Assembly: GCF_024172125.1 (NCBI RefSeq)
Contig: NZ_JAMZEA010000004.1
Coordinates: 124,001 to 188,000 of the forward strand
Reading direction: 5' to 3'
Source of the DNA: Actinomadura rupiterrae
GTDB taxonomy: Bacteria > Actinomycetota > Actinomycetes > Streptosporangiales > Streptosporangiaceae
DNA length: 64,000 nt
The translations under genes were made by a program, and so were the position numbers. The stretch's first letter is position 1. Each line of letters opens with the position of its first letter. A model generated the notes under the pieces. It was not told the DNA's origin, searched no databases, and saw nothing but the letters and a program-made list of their open reading frames with translations. Below, piece after piece: positions 9,901 through 19,476 of the stretch.

Positions 9901-12900
9901 CGCGGTGGCGAGGATGACCGAGTACCGGTCGCGGCACGGTGCGCGGTCGTCGCCGGACAGCTCGACCTCGGTGAAGCCGCAGTCCCGCAGCAGCGGCGTC
10001 CACCGGTCGCGGGGAAGCACCATGGCGTGGGGACGGACGTCCGGGTCGGCGATGTTCCAGAAGCTGTCGAGGATGCCGAAGGGCAGCGCGAGCACCTGCG
10101 GGTCGTGGGCCTCCAGCGCCAGCAGTCGGCCGCCGGGCGCCAGCAGCGCGGCCACGCGCCGCAGCCCGGCGGTGATGTCGCTGGCGGCGTGCAGGGCGTT
10201 ACCTGCCACCAGCAGGTCGAACGTGCCCGGCGTGAAGCCCTGCTCCTCGGGATCGGCGTCCAGGTCGAGCGGCCGGTACTCGACGAAGTCGTAGGAGGTG
10301 AACTTCTTCTGCGCGCGCGTGATGAAGAACGGCGACACGTCGGTGCAGAGGTACCGGGTGCGGTCGGCGGGCAGGATCGGCAGCAGCGCGGCGGTGAGCC
10401 CGCCGGTACCGGCGCCGACCTCCAGGATCCGCAGCGGACGGTCGTCCGGCCATCGCTCGACGATCCGGCGCAGCAGCTCCTGGGCGAGGCGGTTGTGGAA
10501 CCACTGGGACGGGACGAGGTCGTAGCGGTGCTCGAAGTTGTCCATCGCCCCCTCGGGGAACAGCAACTCCAGCGGGTCTCGCGAGCCGCGCAGGACCTCG
10601 GGCAAGTACCGGCCGATCCGCGCCGTCAGGGACGTCTGGACGATGTCGGCCGGGTGCTCCAGCAGCAGGGTGCGGAGCTGCTCGGCGGCCTGGGGTGTCC
10701 CGGTCAAGCGCCAGCGCCCCGGCTCCTCGGACGCCAGCAGGCCGTGCTGCTCCATGAGCGGTGCGACGGTCTCGATCAGCCGTCCGTGGCGTGCCTCCAT
10801 GCCAGCGGCGACCAGGTCGGGGACGCCGAACCGGTCGGGAACGCCGAACCGGTCGGGGACGCCGAACAGGTCGGGGACGCCGGACGGGTCGTCCGGTGAG
10901 GCGAGCAGGTCGCGGACGGCATGGGCGAAGCAGTGCGCCACCGCGCGCAGCGTCGCCGCCTCCGTCGCTTCGTAGTCCTGCCGGCGCCAGTCCTCGCGCA
11001 GGTCGGCGATCCAGCCGGCCGCCGCGGCCATGATGTCGGCGGACGAGGGCAGCGGGCTGGGCGCGGCCGGCTCGGCGGGATGCGGCGCGGCCCGGAGCGC
11101 GACGTGGTGCCGGGACAGCGGCGTCCGCTGCTTGTCCTCGTAGCGGCGCAGGCGGCAGCCTTCGAGTTCGGCGGTCACCGTGCCGTCCTCGTCGGTGACG
11201 GTGACGTCCCAGCGCATCTCCAGCCGGCTGCCGCTGCGCAGCCGCAGGTGGAACAGGCCGGACGCGGCGGGGCGCCGCCACATCCGCACCGCGTCGATCC
11301 GGTGCGGCAGGTAGCCGCGTCCCTCGCCCATCAGGGCCGCCATCAGCGGGATTCCCGCCTGGAGCCCTCCGTCGAGCAGGGTCGGGTGCACCTCGTAACC
11401 GTCTGCGTAGCGGTCGCCGAAGGGGTCGTGGCGGTAGGCGGCCAGCAACTCGTGCTCGTCGTACCGGACGTCCGTCAGCAGCCGGAACGCGGGACCGCAC
11501 TGGAGCCCGAATCCGGCGGCCTGGGCGTAGAAGCCATCGGCGTCGATGGACGTCTCCAGCCTGTCGCGCACGGCCGCCACGTCCAGAGGCTCGGGTCGGC
11601 GGCGCAGGAGCCGCCGCACCTCGGCGCGCGCGTACTGGACGGGCTCGCCGCCGGTGGTGTCGACCCCGGCGATGCTCACCACGCCGTCCTCCGAGGACAG
11701 CGACACCTGCAAGTCGACGCCGCCCTCGTCGCCCCACGGCACCACCAGCGGCCGGACGATCTCCATGTAGCGGACCTCGGCGGGCGCGTCGAAGGCGTGC
11801 CGGCCCGCGGCGAGCAGCATCTCGACGTGGCCGGTGGCGGGCATGATGACCGAGCCGCCCATCCGGTGGTCGGTCAGCCACGGCACGCGCACCGGCTCGA
11901 TGCGTCCGTACCAGGTCGGGTCGAGGACCGGCAGGCGCTCGCCCAGCAGCGGATGCGCCAGGCGGCCGTCGCCCAGTGACTTGACCCAGGATTCGGGTCC
12001 GCCGCTCCAGTGGCGTTCGCGCTGCCAGGGGTAGGCGGGCAGATCCACCACGCGGCCGGGACGCGGGAAGTGGCGGTGCCATTCGACATCGGCGCCCGCC
12101 GCGATCAGCGTGCCCACGGCGCCGTCCACGGCATGGACGCCTTGGACACCGTCGTCGCCGTGCCGCAACGTCGGCACCGCGACCGCGCCCGCTCCCGTGT
12201 CCTTTCCGGCGGTCGTGGCGGGTCGCTTGTTCGAGGCACTGTTCTTGCGGGCGGCGATGATGCGGCGCAGGTAGGGGCGCAGAACGGGCTGCGGGCCGAT
12301 CTCGGCGAGCAGCTCGAAGCCCTGGTCCAGCAGGGTGTCGATGGCGGGGGCGAACAGCACCGGTTCGCGGACGGTCCGAGCCCAGTACTCGGCGTCCAGG
12401 TCCGTCCCGGGGAGCAGGCCGCCGGTCAGCGTGGAGATGAAGGGCGTGTGCCCGGCCGCCGGTTCGAGTCCTGCGAGCGTCCCGGTCAGGGTGTCGCGGA
12501 CGTCGTCCATGGCGGCGCTGTGGAAGGCGTAGTCCAGGTCCAGTTCCACGAACGTCCTGCGCTGCCGGGCCAGCTCGTCGGCCAGCAGCTTCATCTGCCC
12601 GGACGGTCCGGAGACGGTCAGGTGAGCGGCCGTGTTGACCACGGCGATCTCGACGCCCGGGTAGGCGGCGAGGAGTTCCTCCGCGGCGTCGCGCGGCATG
12701 CCCAGCGCGGCCATCCGGCCGATGCCGGCGGTCGGCGCCTGCGCGCGGCTGCGCTCGGCCAGGACGCGCGCCGCGTCGGCCAGCGTCAGGATCCCGGCGG
12801 CATGGGCCGCGGCGACCTCGCCCACGCTGTGCCCGACGACGGCCGCGGGCGTGATGCCGCGGGCGCGCAGCATGTGCACCAAGCCGACCTGGACGGCGAA

Positions 12901-14762
12901 CAGCATCGGCTGGGCCACCTCGGTCGCGGACAGCCGCCACCGCTCCGGCGGAAGCGCCATCTCGTCCGCGACCGACCAGCCGAGATGCTGAGCGAGTTCG
13001 GCGTCAACGGCCTCGACGGCCGCTCGGAACACCGCGTCGGAGAGCAGGTCGGCGCCCATGCCCGCCCACTGCGCGCCGTTGCCGCAGAACACCAGCGCGA
13101 CCCGGCCGTCCTCGACCGTCCTGCCGGGGACGGCCGATCGCAGCCGCTCGGCCGCCTGCCCGGGACCGTCCGCCAGCACGGCCGCGCGGAACGGGTGCCG
13201 AGCCCGGCGGCGGGACGAGGTGTAGGCGATGTCGTAGAACTCCTGCGGCGATGCCGACTCCAGCCGGTCGGCCAGCCGCGCGGCGGCCCCGGCGGCGGCT
13301 TCGGCGGTCCGCCCCGTCACCATCACCGGAAGCCCGCGCTTCTGTTCGAGGCTGCGCGGGCTCGGCACCACGGGATGCGCCGCCTCCGGGCCGGGCGCGG
13401 GCGGGCGGGCCAAGAGGACGTGCGCGTTGGCGCCGCCGAAGCCGAAGGAGTTGACGCCCACGACCGGGCCGTCCACCGTGGCGATCGGTGCCGGTTCGGC
13501 CGCGAGCGTCAGGTTCAGCCCGGCGAAGTCGATCTCGGGACTGGGCGTCCCGGCGTGCAGCGAGGCCGGGACGGTGCCGTGCCGCAGCACCAGCAGCGCC
13601 TTGAACAGCCCCGCCATGCCGGACGCGGGTTCCAGGTGCCCGAGGTTGGTCTTCACCGACCCGATCGGCAGCGGCCCGGACGTCCGGTTCGTCCCCAGGG
13701 CCCGTCCGATGGCGTGGGCCTCGATCGGGTCGCCGACCGGGGTGCCGGTGCCGTGCGCCTCCAGGTACACCAGCCGGTCGGGATGCACGCCGGCCCGCTG
13801 GTACACCTGGCGCAGCAGCTCCTCCTGGGCTTCGGCGCTGGGCAGTGCCAGTCCCATCGTGCGGCCGTCGCTGTTGGCCGCGCTGCCCAGGATGACGCCG
13901 TGCACGCGGTCGCCGTCGGCAAGGGCGTCCGAGAGGCGCTTGAGCACCACCAGCCCGGCGCCCTCGGCGCGCACGTAGCCGTCCGCGCCCGCGGCGAACG
14001 AGCGGCAGCGCCCGGTCGGCGAGAGCATCGACGCCTGCGAGAACCCGATGAAGTGGTACGGCTCAGCAGCATGTTCGCGCTGCCGCACAGCGCGACCCGG
14101 CTGGTGCCCTCCAGGATCGTCTTGCAGGCGCGGTCCAGCGCGACCAGCGCGGACGAGCACGCCGTGTCCACCGCCATGCTGGGCCCGCGCAGCCCGAAGA
14201 AGTGCGACAGCCGGTTCGCCGCGATCGAGGACGCCGCGCCCGCCATCGTGTACGCGTTGACGGTGTCGGTGGAAAGCATCTGCAACGCGCCGTAGGACGC
14301 GTCGGAGATGCCCACGTACACCGCGGTGTCGGTCCCGGCCAGCGGCGCGGGGTCGATGCCCGCGTCGTCCAGGGCCTCCACCGCCATCTCCAGCAGCAGC
14401 CGGTGCTGCGGGTCCATCTGCGCCGCCTCGCGCGGGGAGATCCCGAAGTAGCCGGCGTCGAAGTCGGCGACTTCGTCCAGGAACCCGCCGGCGGCGGTGT
14501 AGCTCTTGCCCCGGCGCGGCATCGACTCGTCCACGAACCGGTCCGCCTCGAACCGCGCCTCCGGGACCCGGCCGATCAGGTCGCGGCCCTCGCGCAGCGC
14601 CGTCCAGAGCGGGTCGAGGCCGTCGATCCCGCCGGGGAGGCGGCACGCCGCGCCCACGATCGCCACCGCGCCGGCCGGCGGCGTTTCGCCGCGCGCCGGT
14701 CCCGCGTCCGCCGTCGCGGTGCCGGTGGTCGGGTCGAGCCGGGCCGTGTCGTGCGCTGCCAT
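6973..14762 (-). CDS. Highly reducing type I polyketide synthase, apparent frameshift in KS
   Basis: The reconstructed 2596-aa protein has the domain order KS, AT, DH, C-methyltransferase, ER, KR, ACP. Landmarks are KS Cys in VDTACSSAL (14,157-14,159, residue 202), KS His motifs EAHGTGTP and NLGHLEP, AT serine in GHSVGE (residue about 645; specificity region YAFHS), DH HRMGGSVIMP (about 965), SAM motif LEVGAGTGG (about 1451), ER VHGAAGGVG (about 2039), KR nucleotide motif GGLTGFG (about 2246) with catalytic SNYVAGN, and ACP GMDSL (about 2544). There is no thioesterase. The start ATG at 14,762 has GAAGGA upstream. At 14,059-14,061 one base appears missing: the frame carrying GSANMLLS continues only in another frame as PYHFIGFSQ. 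As written the gene is broken; sequencing error or a true mutation are both possible. Confidence 0.85.
10803..10880 (-). repeat. In-frame 18-bp minisatellite in the PKS linker
   Basis: Between the DH and methyltransferase domains the PKS encodes repeated hexapeptides (DLFGVP, DRFGVP, DRFGVP, DLV) from near-identical 18-bp DNA units. The repeat preserves the frame and lies in a linker, so it should be tolerated. It resembles the hexapeptide repeat at 1505-1615 in unit length. Confidence 0.7.
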
Positions 14763-14832
14763 GTCTGGTCCTTCGAGCCGTTTCCGCCGGGACGTCCTGG
14801 TCCATGTCCGGAGGGACGCCGGGCCTCTGGTG

Positions 14833-14968
14833 GAGATCACGCAAGGTGAGGACGAGATCACGCTCAACGCGGGCCCGGCGCGAGTCAACCTGCCGCGCCG
14901 GATCACCTCACACCCGCGCTTATGGCCGCTGACCTGGGACGACTCTCGAAGAAGCCTTTAGGTGATCT
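14833..14968. promoter_or_regulatory. Cluster of GATCAC motifs in the PKS upstream region
   Basis: GAGATCACGC occurs at 14,833 and again at 14,854, 21 bp (two helical turns) apart. GATCACC follows at 14,901 and its inverse GGTGATC at 14,961. Four copies of one hexamer inside 135 bp upstream of the PKS start suggest an operator array for a pathway regulator. The same hexamer as GTGATC lies in the short divergent region of the MMPL gene at 18,453. No -10/-35 pair for the PKS stood out. Confidence 0.4.
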
Positions 14969-15017
14969 TGAGCGGGGACGGGCCGCCGGGACCGTGCGGT
15001 CCCCCTACGATCGCCGG

Positions 15018-15317
15018 ATGATCAGTCGGCGGGCGGGCGCGCTCGATCCCGGCTGCGCGCTCTTCCACCACGACGACGAGCGGCACCGGCTCAGGCACCT
15101 CATGGTGATCGGCGCACCCGCGTCCTGCGCACGCCACGTCCCCGCGCCCGCCGGGACGCCCGGTGGGACGCCCGCCGGGACGTCCGGTGGGACGAGCGCC
15201 GCCGTCAGGCTGTCCGGGCGGCGCCGATGGCCGCTGAGCACGCCGCCGCCTCCCAGCTTCGGCGCGGAGCTGGCGTCCATCGACCGCCTGATCTCCTACC
15301 TGCTGCGTCGCCCCTGA
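15018..15317 (+). CDS. Small hypothetical protein (doubtful)
   Basis: An ATG at 15,018 lies six bases after a TACGAT hexamer (15,006-15,011), the same leaderless arrangement used by other genes here, and opens a 99-residue frame ending 46 bp before the next SDR. The product has a Cys/His-containing start, a low-complexity GTPGGTPAGTSGGTS middle and a helical end (SIDRLISYLLRR). No family is recognised. The repetitive middle and weak composition make a non-coding leader for the SDR equally possible. Confidence 0.3.
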   Translation: MISRRAGALDPGCALFHHDDERHRLRHLMVIGAPASCARHVPAPAGTPGGTPAGTSGGTSAAVRLSGRRRWPLSTPPPPSFGAELASIDRLISYLLRRP

Positions 15318-15363
15318 CGGCCGCCGCCCGCGATGACACGGACTGGCGGACGGTGAGGGAGCC

Positions 15364-16245
15364 ATGAGATTTCCGGCCAGGTATCCGCGCGGCGCGCCCG
15401 AGGGCCCGCCCGTCGCGATCGTGACGGGCGCGGCGTCCGGGATCGGGGCCGCGATCGCCGCCCGCTTGGTGCGCCAGGGCTGCGCGGTGACCCTCGTCGA
15501 CGTCGATGCCCGGGCGCTCCAGCGCACGGCCACCGTGCTGGGCGCGCCCGCGTCCGTGCTGGACGTCGCCGACGCCGCCGCCCTGCCGCCGCTGTTCAGG
15601 GACGTCCGGGAGAGGCACGGCAGGCTGGACTACGTCGTCAACAACGCCGGGATCTTCGTGGCCGGACGAGCCGAGACCCTCGCCGACGAGCACTGGGACC
15701 GGACGCTCGCGGTGAACCTGCGCGGCGCCGTCCACGGGACGCGCGCCGCCTACCCGATCATGGCCGCGCAGGGGCACGGGCACATCGTCAACATCGCGTC
15801 CATGGCCGGGCTCGTCCCGGTGCCGTTCATGCTGCCCTACGCGACCGCCAAGCACGCCGTGGTCGGCCTGTCGCTGGCGCTGCGCGCCGAGGCCGCCCGG
15901 CACGGCGTCCGGGTCAGCGCGGTATGCCCCGGTTTCGTGGACAGCCCGATGCTCGGACGCGCCAACGCGGGCCTACCGCGGACCGGCATGGAGGACGGCT
16001 GGCCCGGGATCGCCCGCCGCTTCCAGTTCGGCCCATATCCGGTGGACCGGCTCGCGGCCGACATCCTCGCCGGTATAGCCCGCAACCGTGCCGTCATCGT
16101 CGCCCCGGCGCGGGTGAAGTTGCTGTGGCAGCTGTACCGGCTCGCTCCGGTGTGGACGGCGCGAGCCCTCGCGGGAAGCCATCATCTGATGCCCACCGGC
16201 GGGCCGCGCGAGCACGTCACCCCGTCCGCTGGTCGGGCCCGCTGA
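15364..16245 (+). CDS. Short-chain dehydrogenase/reductase (SDR)
   Basis: The 293-aa product is a classical SDR: TGAASGIG cofactor loop, acidic LVDVDA after beta-2 (suggesting NAD preference), NNAGIF, catalytic Ser in NIASMAG and YATAK around residue 159. A 40-residue C-terminal extension with aromatic residues may contact membrane or lipid substrate, as in SDRs acting on long-chain or sterol substrates. The ATG at 15,364 follows GAGGGAG. It lies between the PKS and MMPL genes and converges on the latter with a 9-bp gap. A role in polyketide or lipid tailoring is inferred from position only. Confidence 0.85.
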   Translation: MRFPARYPRGAPEGPPVAIVTGAASGIGAAIAARLVRQGCAVTLVDVDARALQRTATVLGAPASVLDVADAAALPPLFRDVRERHGRLDYVVNNAGIFVAGRAETLADEHWDRTLAVNLRGAVHGTRAAYPIMAAQGHGHIVNIASMAGLVPVPFMLPYATAKHAVVGLSLALRAEAARHGVRVSAVCPGFVDSPMLGRANAGLPRTGMEDGWPGIARRFQFGPYPVDRLAADILAGIARNRAVIVAPARVKLLWQLYRLAPVWTARALAGSHHLMPTGGPREHVTPSAGRAR

Positions 16246-16254
16246 CAGGGCGCC

Positions 16255-18399
16255 TTAGCGCAGGAGGCGGGCTAGGGGTTTGGGCAGCCACCAGTTGCGG
16301 TGGCCGAGGAGCTGCATCAGCGCAGGGACGAGCATCAACCGGATGACGGTGGCGTCCAGGGCTACCGCGGCGGCCGTGGCGAAGCCGATCTGGCGCAGCT
16401 CCAGGCGATGCCCGGCCAGGAGGGCGGCGAACGTGACGATCATGACGGCTGCGGCCAGGGTGATCGTCCGGGCGGTGTGCTGGAGGCCGTGCGCGACCGC
16501 CGCGGTGTTGTCGCCGTGCCGCCGGTAGTGCTCGGCGATCCGGTGGACGAGGAACACCTCGTAGTCCATCGACAGCCCGAACACGATGGTGAAGACCGCC
16601 ACGGGCAGCAGCGCGTTCACCGCCGCGCCGCCGAACGCCAGGGCGGTCAGGCCGAGCGCGGCCCCGGCTGCCAGCATGTTCATCACCACGGCCTTGACCG
16701 GCAGCAGGACGCTGCGCAGCGCCGCCACCAGCAGTGCCAGCGAGCAGGCCACCACCAGCGCGCCGACCTGCCAGAGCCGTCCGAGGCCCTCGCCGCTGAG
16801 GTCGGCCAGCAGCGCGGTCGGTCCGGCGATCAGCATCCGCTGCCCGGCGGGCAGGGTCCGCGCGCCCAGCCGGTGCAGATCGGTGAGCAGCGCGGCGGCC
16901 GCGGGCCTGTCGGCCGCCTGCGAGGTGGCGAGGGTGACCATCGTCAGGTCGCGGCCGTTGTCCAGAGGGACGGCCAGGGTGACGCGCGGGTCGTCCCGAA
17001 GCGCGGTGAGCAGGGCGGACGTGTCGACCGGACCGGCACCCGGCGGATGCGGCAGCAGCAGCGGGGTGAAGGTCGCGGTGCCGTCGCCCTCCATCAGCGC
17101 CAGGCCGCGTCCGGCATCGGTGCGGGCGAACGAGGGCCGGTCGAAGTCCAAGCCCAGCCGCATGCCGAACGCCGGAAGTGTGCACAGCGTCAGTGCCGCC
17201 GTGGCCAGCAGCAGGTAGAGCCAGGGATGGCGCATCAGGTGCCGCGCCCACCGCGCCCAACCGCCCTCGCCGACAGCCGCCCGGTGCGCAGCTCCGGCTC
17301 GTCTCGGGGACGTCGTGACGCGGTCACCGATGATCGCCAGGACGGCGGGCAGGAGCGTCAATGCCGCCGCCACGGCGGTCACGGTCGCCAGGATCGCGGG
17401 GACGGCGACCGTCCGGAGCAGCTCCGCGCGGACGGCGAACGTGCAGGACGCGGTGACCACGACCGCCAAGCCGCACCAGACGACCGTCCGCCCGGCCATG
17501 GCGGTCGCCGACTGCACCGCGCGCCGCGCCGGTTCGCCATCAGCCCGCGCCCGCCGGTACCGCAGCAACAGCAGCAGGCTGTAGTCCAGGCCGAGGCCCA
17601 GGCTCACCGAGCACGTCACCGTCAGGACGAGGATGTCGAGCCGCAGCCCGAACGCCAGGTGCGCGAGCATCAGCATCCCGACGCCGACCGCCGTCGTGGC
17701 TCCGGCCACCGCGAGCGACACCGCCGCAGCGGCAAGGTTGCGCAACCCCACCCACAGCACCAGCAGAGCGAGCGGCACCGCGATGAGTTCCGCGCGCCGC
17801 AGGTCGGCGAGATCGGCGTCCTTGACCTCGGCGAACACCGGGGACACCCCGACCAGCGACGCGGACACCCGTCCTGCCGAGGCCCGACGGACGCTGTCCG
17901 ACAAAGCGGACTTCTCCGCTGGCAGCGCCCGGTGACGCGCCGCCTCGTCACCGGCCAGTCCTGCCAGGGCGTACAGGTGGTGGACGTTCTGCCGCGCGCT
18001 GGGCGGAAGGATCTGAACTCCGCCGACCCCGGGCGCCGCCGCCAGCGCCCTCAACCCCGCCGACGCCGCGCGCAGGTACGACGGATCATCGGCGGCCAGC
18101 TCGTCCGAGTCGAAGACGACCACCACCTGCTCGTCGCCCCACTTGGGGAACCCCTGGCGCAGCAGCTCGGCTGCCTGCGCGGACGGCGATCCCTGGACCC
18201 GCAGCGACGGGCTGCCGAGCGCGCTCAGAAGCATCGGCACGGTCATCAGCGACCCCGCGATCAGCAGGGCCCAGACGACCAGCACCACTCGGCGCCGCGC
18301 CGTGACGATCTCCGCCAACCGTCCCGGCACCGCACGATTTGCAGAACCGGCGTCGCGCCGCTGGTGGTCGCGGCGTTCCAGTGACGGCGGCAGAACCAT
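16255..18399 (-). CDS. MMPL-family membrane transporter
   Basis: The 714-aa protein has two halves, each with one lead helix, a large extracytoplasmic loop and five more helices, the RND/MMPL pattern. Characteristic stretches are GLDYSLLLLLRYR in the first half and FGLSMDYEVFLVHRI in the second. It ends with a basic cytoplasmic tail (RNWWLPKPLARLLR). Actinobacterial relatives export lipids and polyketide-derived lipids using proton motive force. The start at 18,399 has an excellent GGGAGGGG site; the frame is open 20 codons further but without one. It is divergent from the secreted-protein gene at 18,475. Its position beside the PKS suggests product export. Confidence 0.9.
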   Translation of the reverse strand: MVLPPSLERRDHQRRDAGSANRAVPGRLAEIVTARRRVVLVVWALLIAGSLMTVPMLLSALGSPSLRVQGSPSAQAAELLRQGFPKWGDEQVVVVFDSDELAADDPSYLRAASAGLRALAAAPGVGGVQILPPSARQNVHHLYALAGLAGDEAARHRALPAEKSALSDSVRRASAGRVSASLVGVSPVFAEVKDADLADLRRAELIAVPLALLVLWVGLRNLAAAAVSLAVAGATTAVGVGMLMLAHLAFGLRLDILVLTVTCSVSLGLGLDYSLLLLLRYRRARADGEPARRAVQSATAMAGRTVVWCGLAVVVTASCTFAVRAELLRTVAVPAILATVTAVAAALTLLPAVLAIIGDRVTTSPRRAGAAHRAAVGEGGWARWARHLMRHPWLYLLLATAALTLCTLPAFGMRLGLDFDRPSFARTDAGRGLALMEGDGTATFTPLLLPHPPGAGPVDTSALLTALRDDPRVTLAVPLDNGRDLTMVTLATSQAADRPAAAALLTDLHRLGARTLPAGQRMLIAGPTALLADLSGEGLGRLWQVGALVVACSLALLVAALRSVLLPVKAVVMNMLAAGAALGLTALAFGGAAVNALLPVAVFTIVFGLSMDYEVFLVHRIAEHYRRHGDNTAAVAHGLQHTARTITLAAAVMIVTFAALLAGHRLELRQIGFATAAAVALDATVIRLMLVPALMQLLGHRNWWLPKPLARLLR

Positions 18400-18433
18400 C
18401 GGTCCCCTCCCGAGGACATCACTCCGGACAGTT

Positions 18434-18459
18434 ATGATCTTCCTACTCTGAGTGATCAT
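18434..18459. promoter_or_regulatory. Inverted repeat in a 75-bp divergent control region
   Basis: ATGATC (18,434-18,439) and GATCAT (18,454-18,459) form a dyad with a 14-bp spacer between the MMPL start at 18,399 and the GTG at 18,475. The spacer and right arm also contain GTGATC, the hexamer repeated upstream of the PKS. It may be an operator acting on both genes. Confidence 0.35.
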
Positions 18460-18474
18460 CGTAGGGGGGAATCC

Positions 18475-19074
18475 GTGTCCCGACCGACCAACGACCGTCC
18501 ACTACCCGGCGCCCGGCGCCTCACCGCCGCGGGCCTCACGGCCGCCGCGCTCACGACTGTCCTTGCCGTCCCGGCGACGGCATCGACGACGTCCCGTGTA
18601 TCGAGCGCGTCCGCCGCTGCGCTGGTCTGCGATGCGGCGACGCCTCCGGGCCGTCCGGTGACCTTCACCCCGGCGGTGGGCCTGCTCCCCCACCGGACGA
18701 CCGTCACCGGCATCGCGGACCTGACCAACTGCTCCTCGCCGAACGGATCCCGGCGCGCCGTCCACCACGGTCGCCTGACCGCGCGCGGGACGGCCTTCGC
18801 GTCCTGCACCGCCGCACGCGTTGAGAGCGGCCACGGCACGATCGCCTGGTACGACGCCAAGGGACGCCGCCTCGGCACCACCACGCTGCGTCCGGTGGGA
18901 AGCCAGGTCGTCAGCTCGAACCCCGGCGACGCGATGCTCACCGGTGTCGCGACGTCCGGGCTGCTGTCCGGAAGCCGCGTTCAGGGCGCCGCCACGCCCA
19001 CCAGCGACACCGGAAGCTGCGCCATCACCGGAATGCGCGCCGTCCACGGCAAGGGCAAAGTCACCTTCTCCTGA
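18475..19074 (+). CDS. Secreted protein of unknown function
   Basis: The 199-aa product has a signal peptide (RRLTAAGLTAAALTTVLAVPATA) and a mature domain of about 165 residues with four cysteines, probably two disulfides. Its organisation resembles small secreted actinobacterial proteins of no known function. The start is a GTG preceded by GTAGGGGGG. It is divergent from the MMPL transporter and followed after 17 bp by another secreted protein, so the two are probably co-transcribed. There are no catalytic motifs. Confidence 0.7.
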   Translation: MSRPTNDRPLPGARRLTAAGLTAAALTTVLAVPATASTTSRVSSASAAALVCDAATPPGRPVTFTPAVGLLPHRTTVTGIADLTNCSSPNGSRRAVHHGRLTARGTAFASCTAARVESGHGTIAWYDAKGRRLGTTTLRPVGSQVVSSNPGDAMLTGVATSGLLSGSRVQGAATPTSDTGSCAITGMRAVHGKGKVTFS

Positions 19075-19091
19075 CTGAAAGGTCACCTCAC

Positions 19092-19448
19092 ATGCGTCTT
19101 CGTACTGCCGCCGCCGTCACGGCCGGATCGGTCAGCATCCTGTTCGCCGCGTCGGGCGTGGCGAACGCCGCGATGGGCGGGTTCTCGTACAAATTCGTCG
19201 GCCTGCACGGCGAGCCGCGGTCGGCCACGCTGCACAACCCGGCGAGCCACCACTGCATCACGTTGCCGGAGGTCGCCGACCCCCACGCGTCCGAGCCCGC
19301 GTTCGCGCCGCACAACGACACCGACGAGCGCGCCGTCGTCTACACCGGCCCGCACTGCAGCGGCGACGCGTGGAACCTGCGGGCCCACGGCAGGCCCGCC
19401 ACCGACCGCCTCAAGCTCCGCTCGGTCTACCTGACCGGCGAGAAGTAG
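19092..19448 (+). CDS. Small secreted protein of unknown function
   Basis: The 118-aa product begins with a signal peptide (MRLRTAAAVTAGSVSILFAASGVANA) and yields a mature protein of about 90 residues with two cysteines (HHCITLP and GPHCSGDAW). The spacing of the Cys pair and the closing strand RLKLRSVYLTG recall small beta-rich peptidase-inhibitor or crystallin-like secreted actinobacterial proteins, but no assignment is safe. AAAGG lies nine bases before the ATG. It is probably in one transcript with the preceding secreted protein. Confidence 0.65.
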   Translation: MRLRTAAAVTAGSVSILFAASGVANAAMGGFSYKFVGLHGEPRSATLHNPASHHCITLPEVADPHASEPAFAPHNDTDERAVVYTGPHCSGDAWNLRAHGRPATDRLKLRSVYLTGEK

Positions 19449-19476
19449 ACCGCCAATCAATCGGACAGGACGTTCG

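Noticed and set aside
12010..14295. 761-residue plus-strand open frame across the PKS
   Set aside because: It is antisense to KS and AT domains with recognisable active sites.
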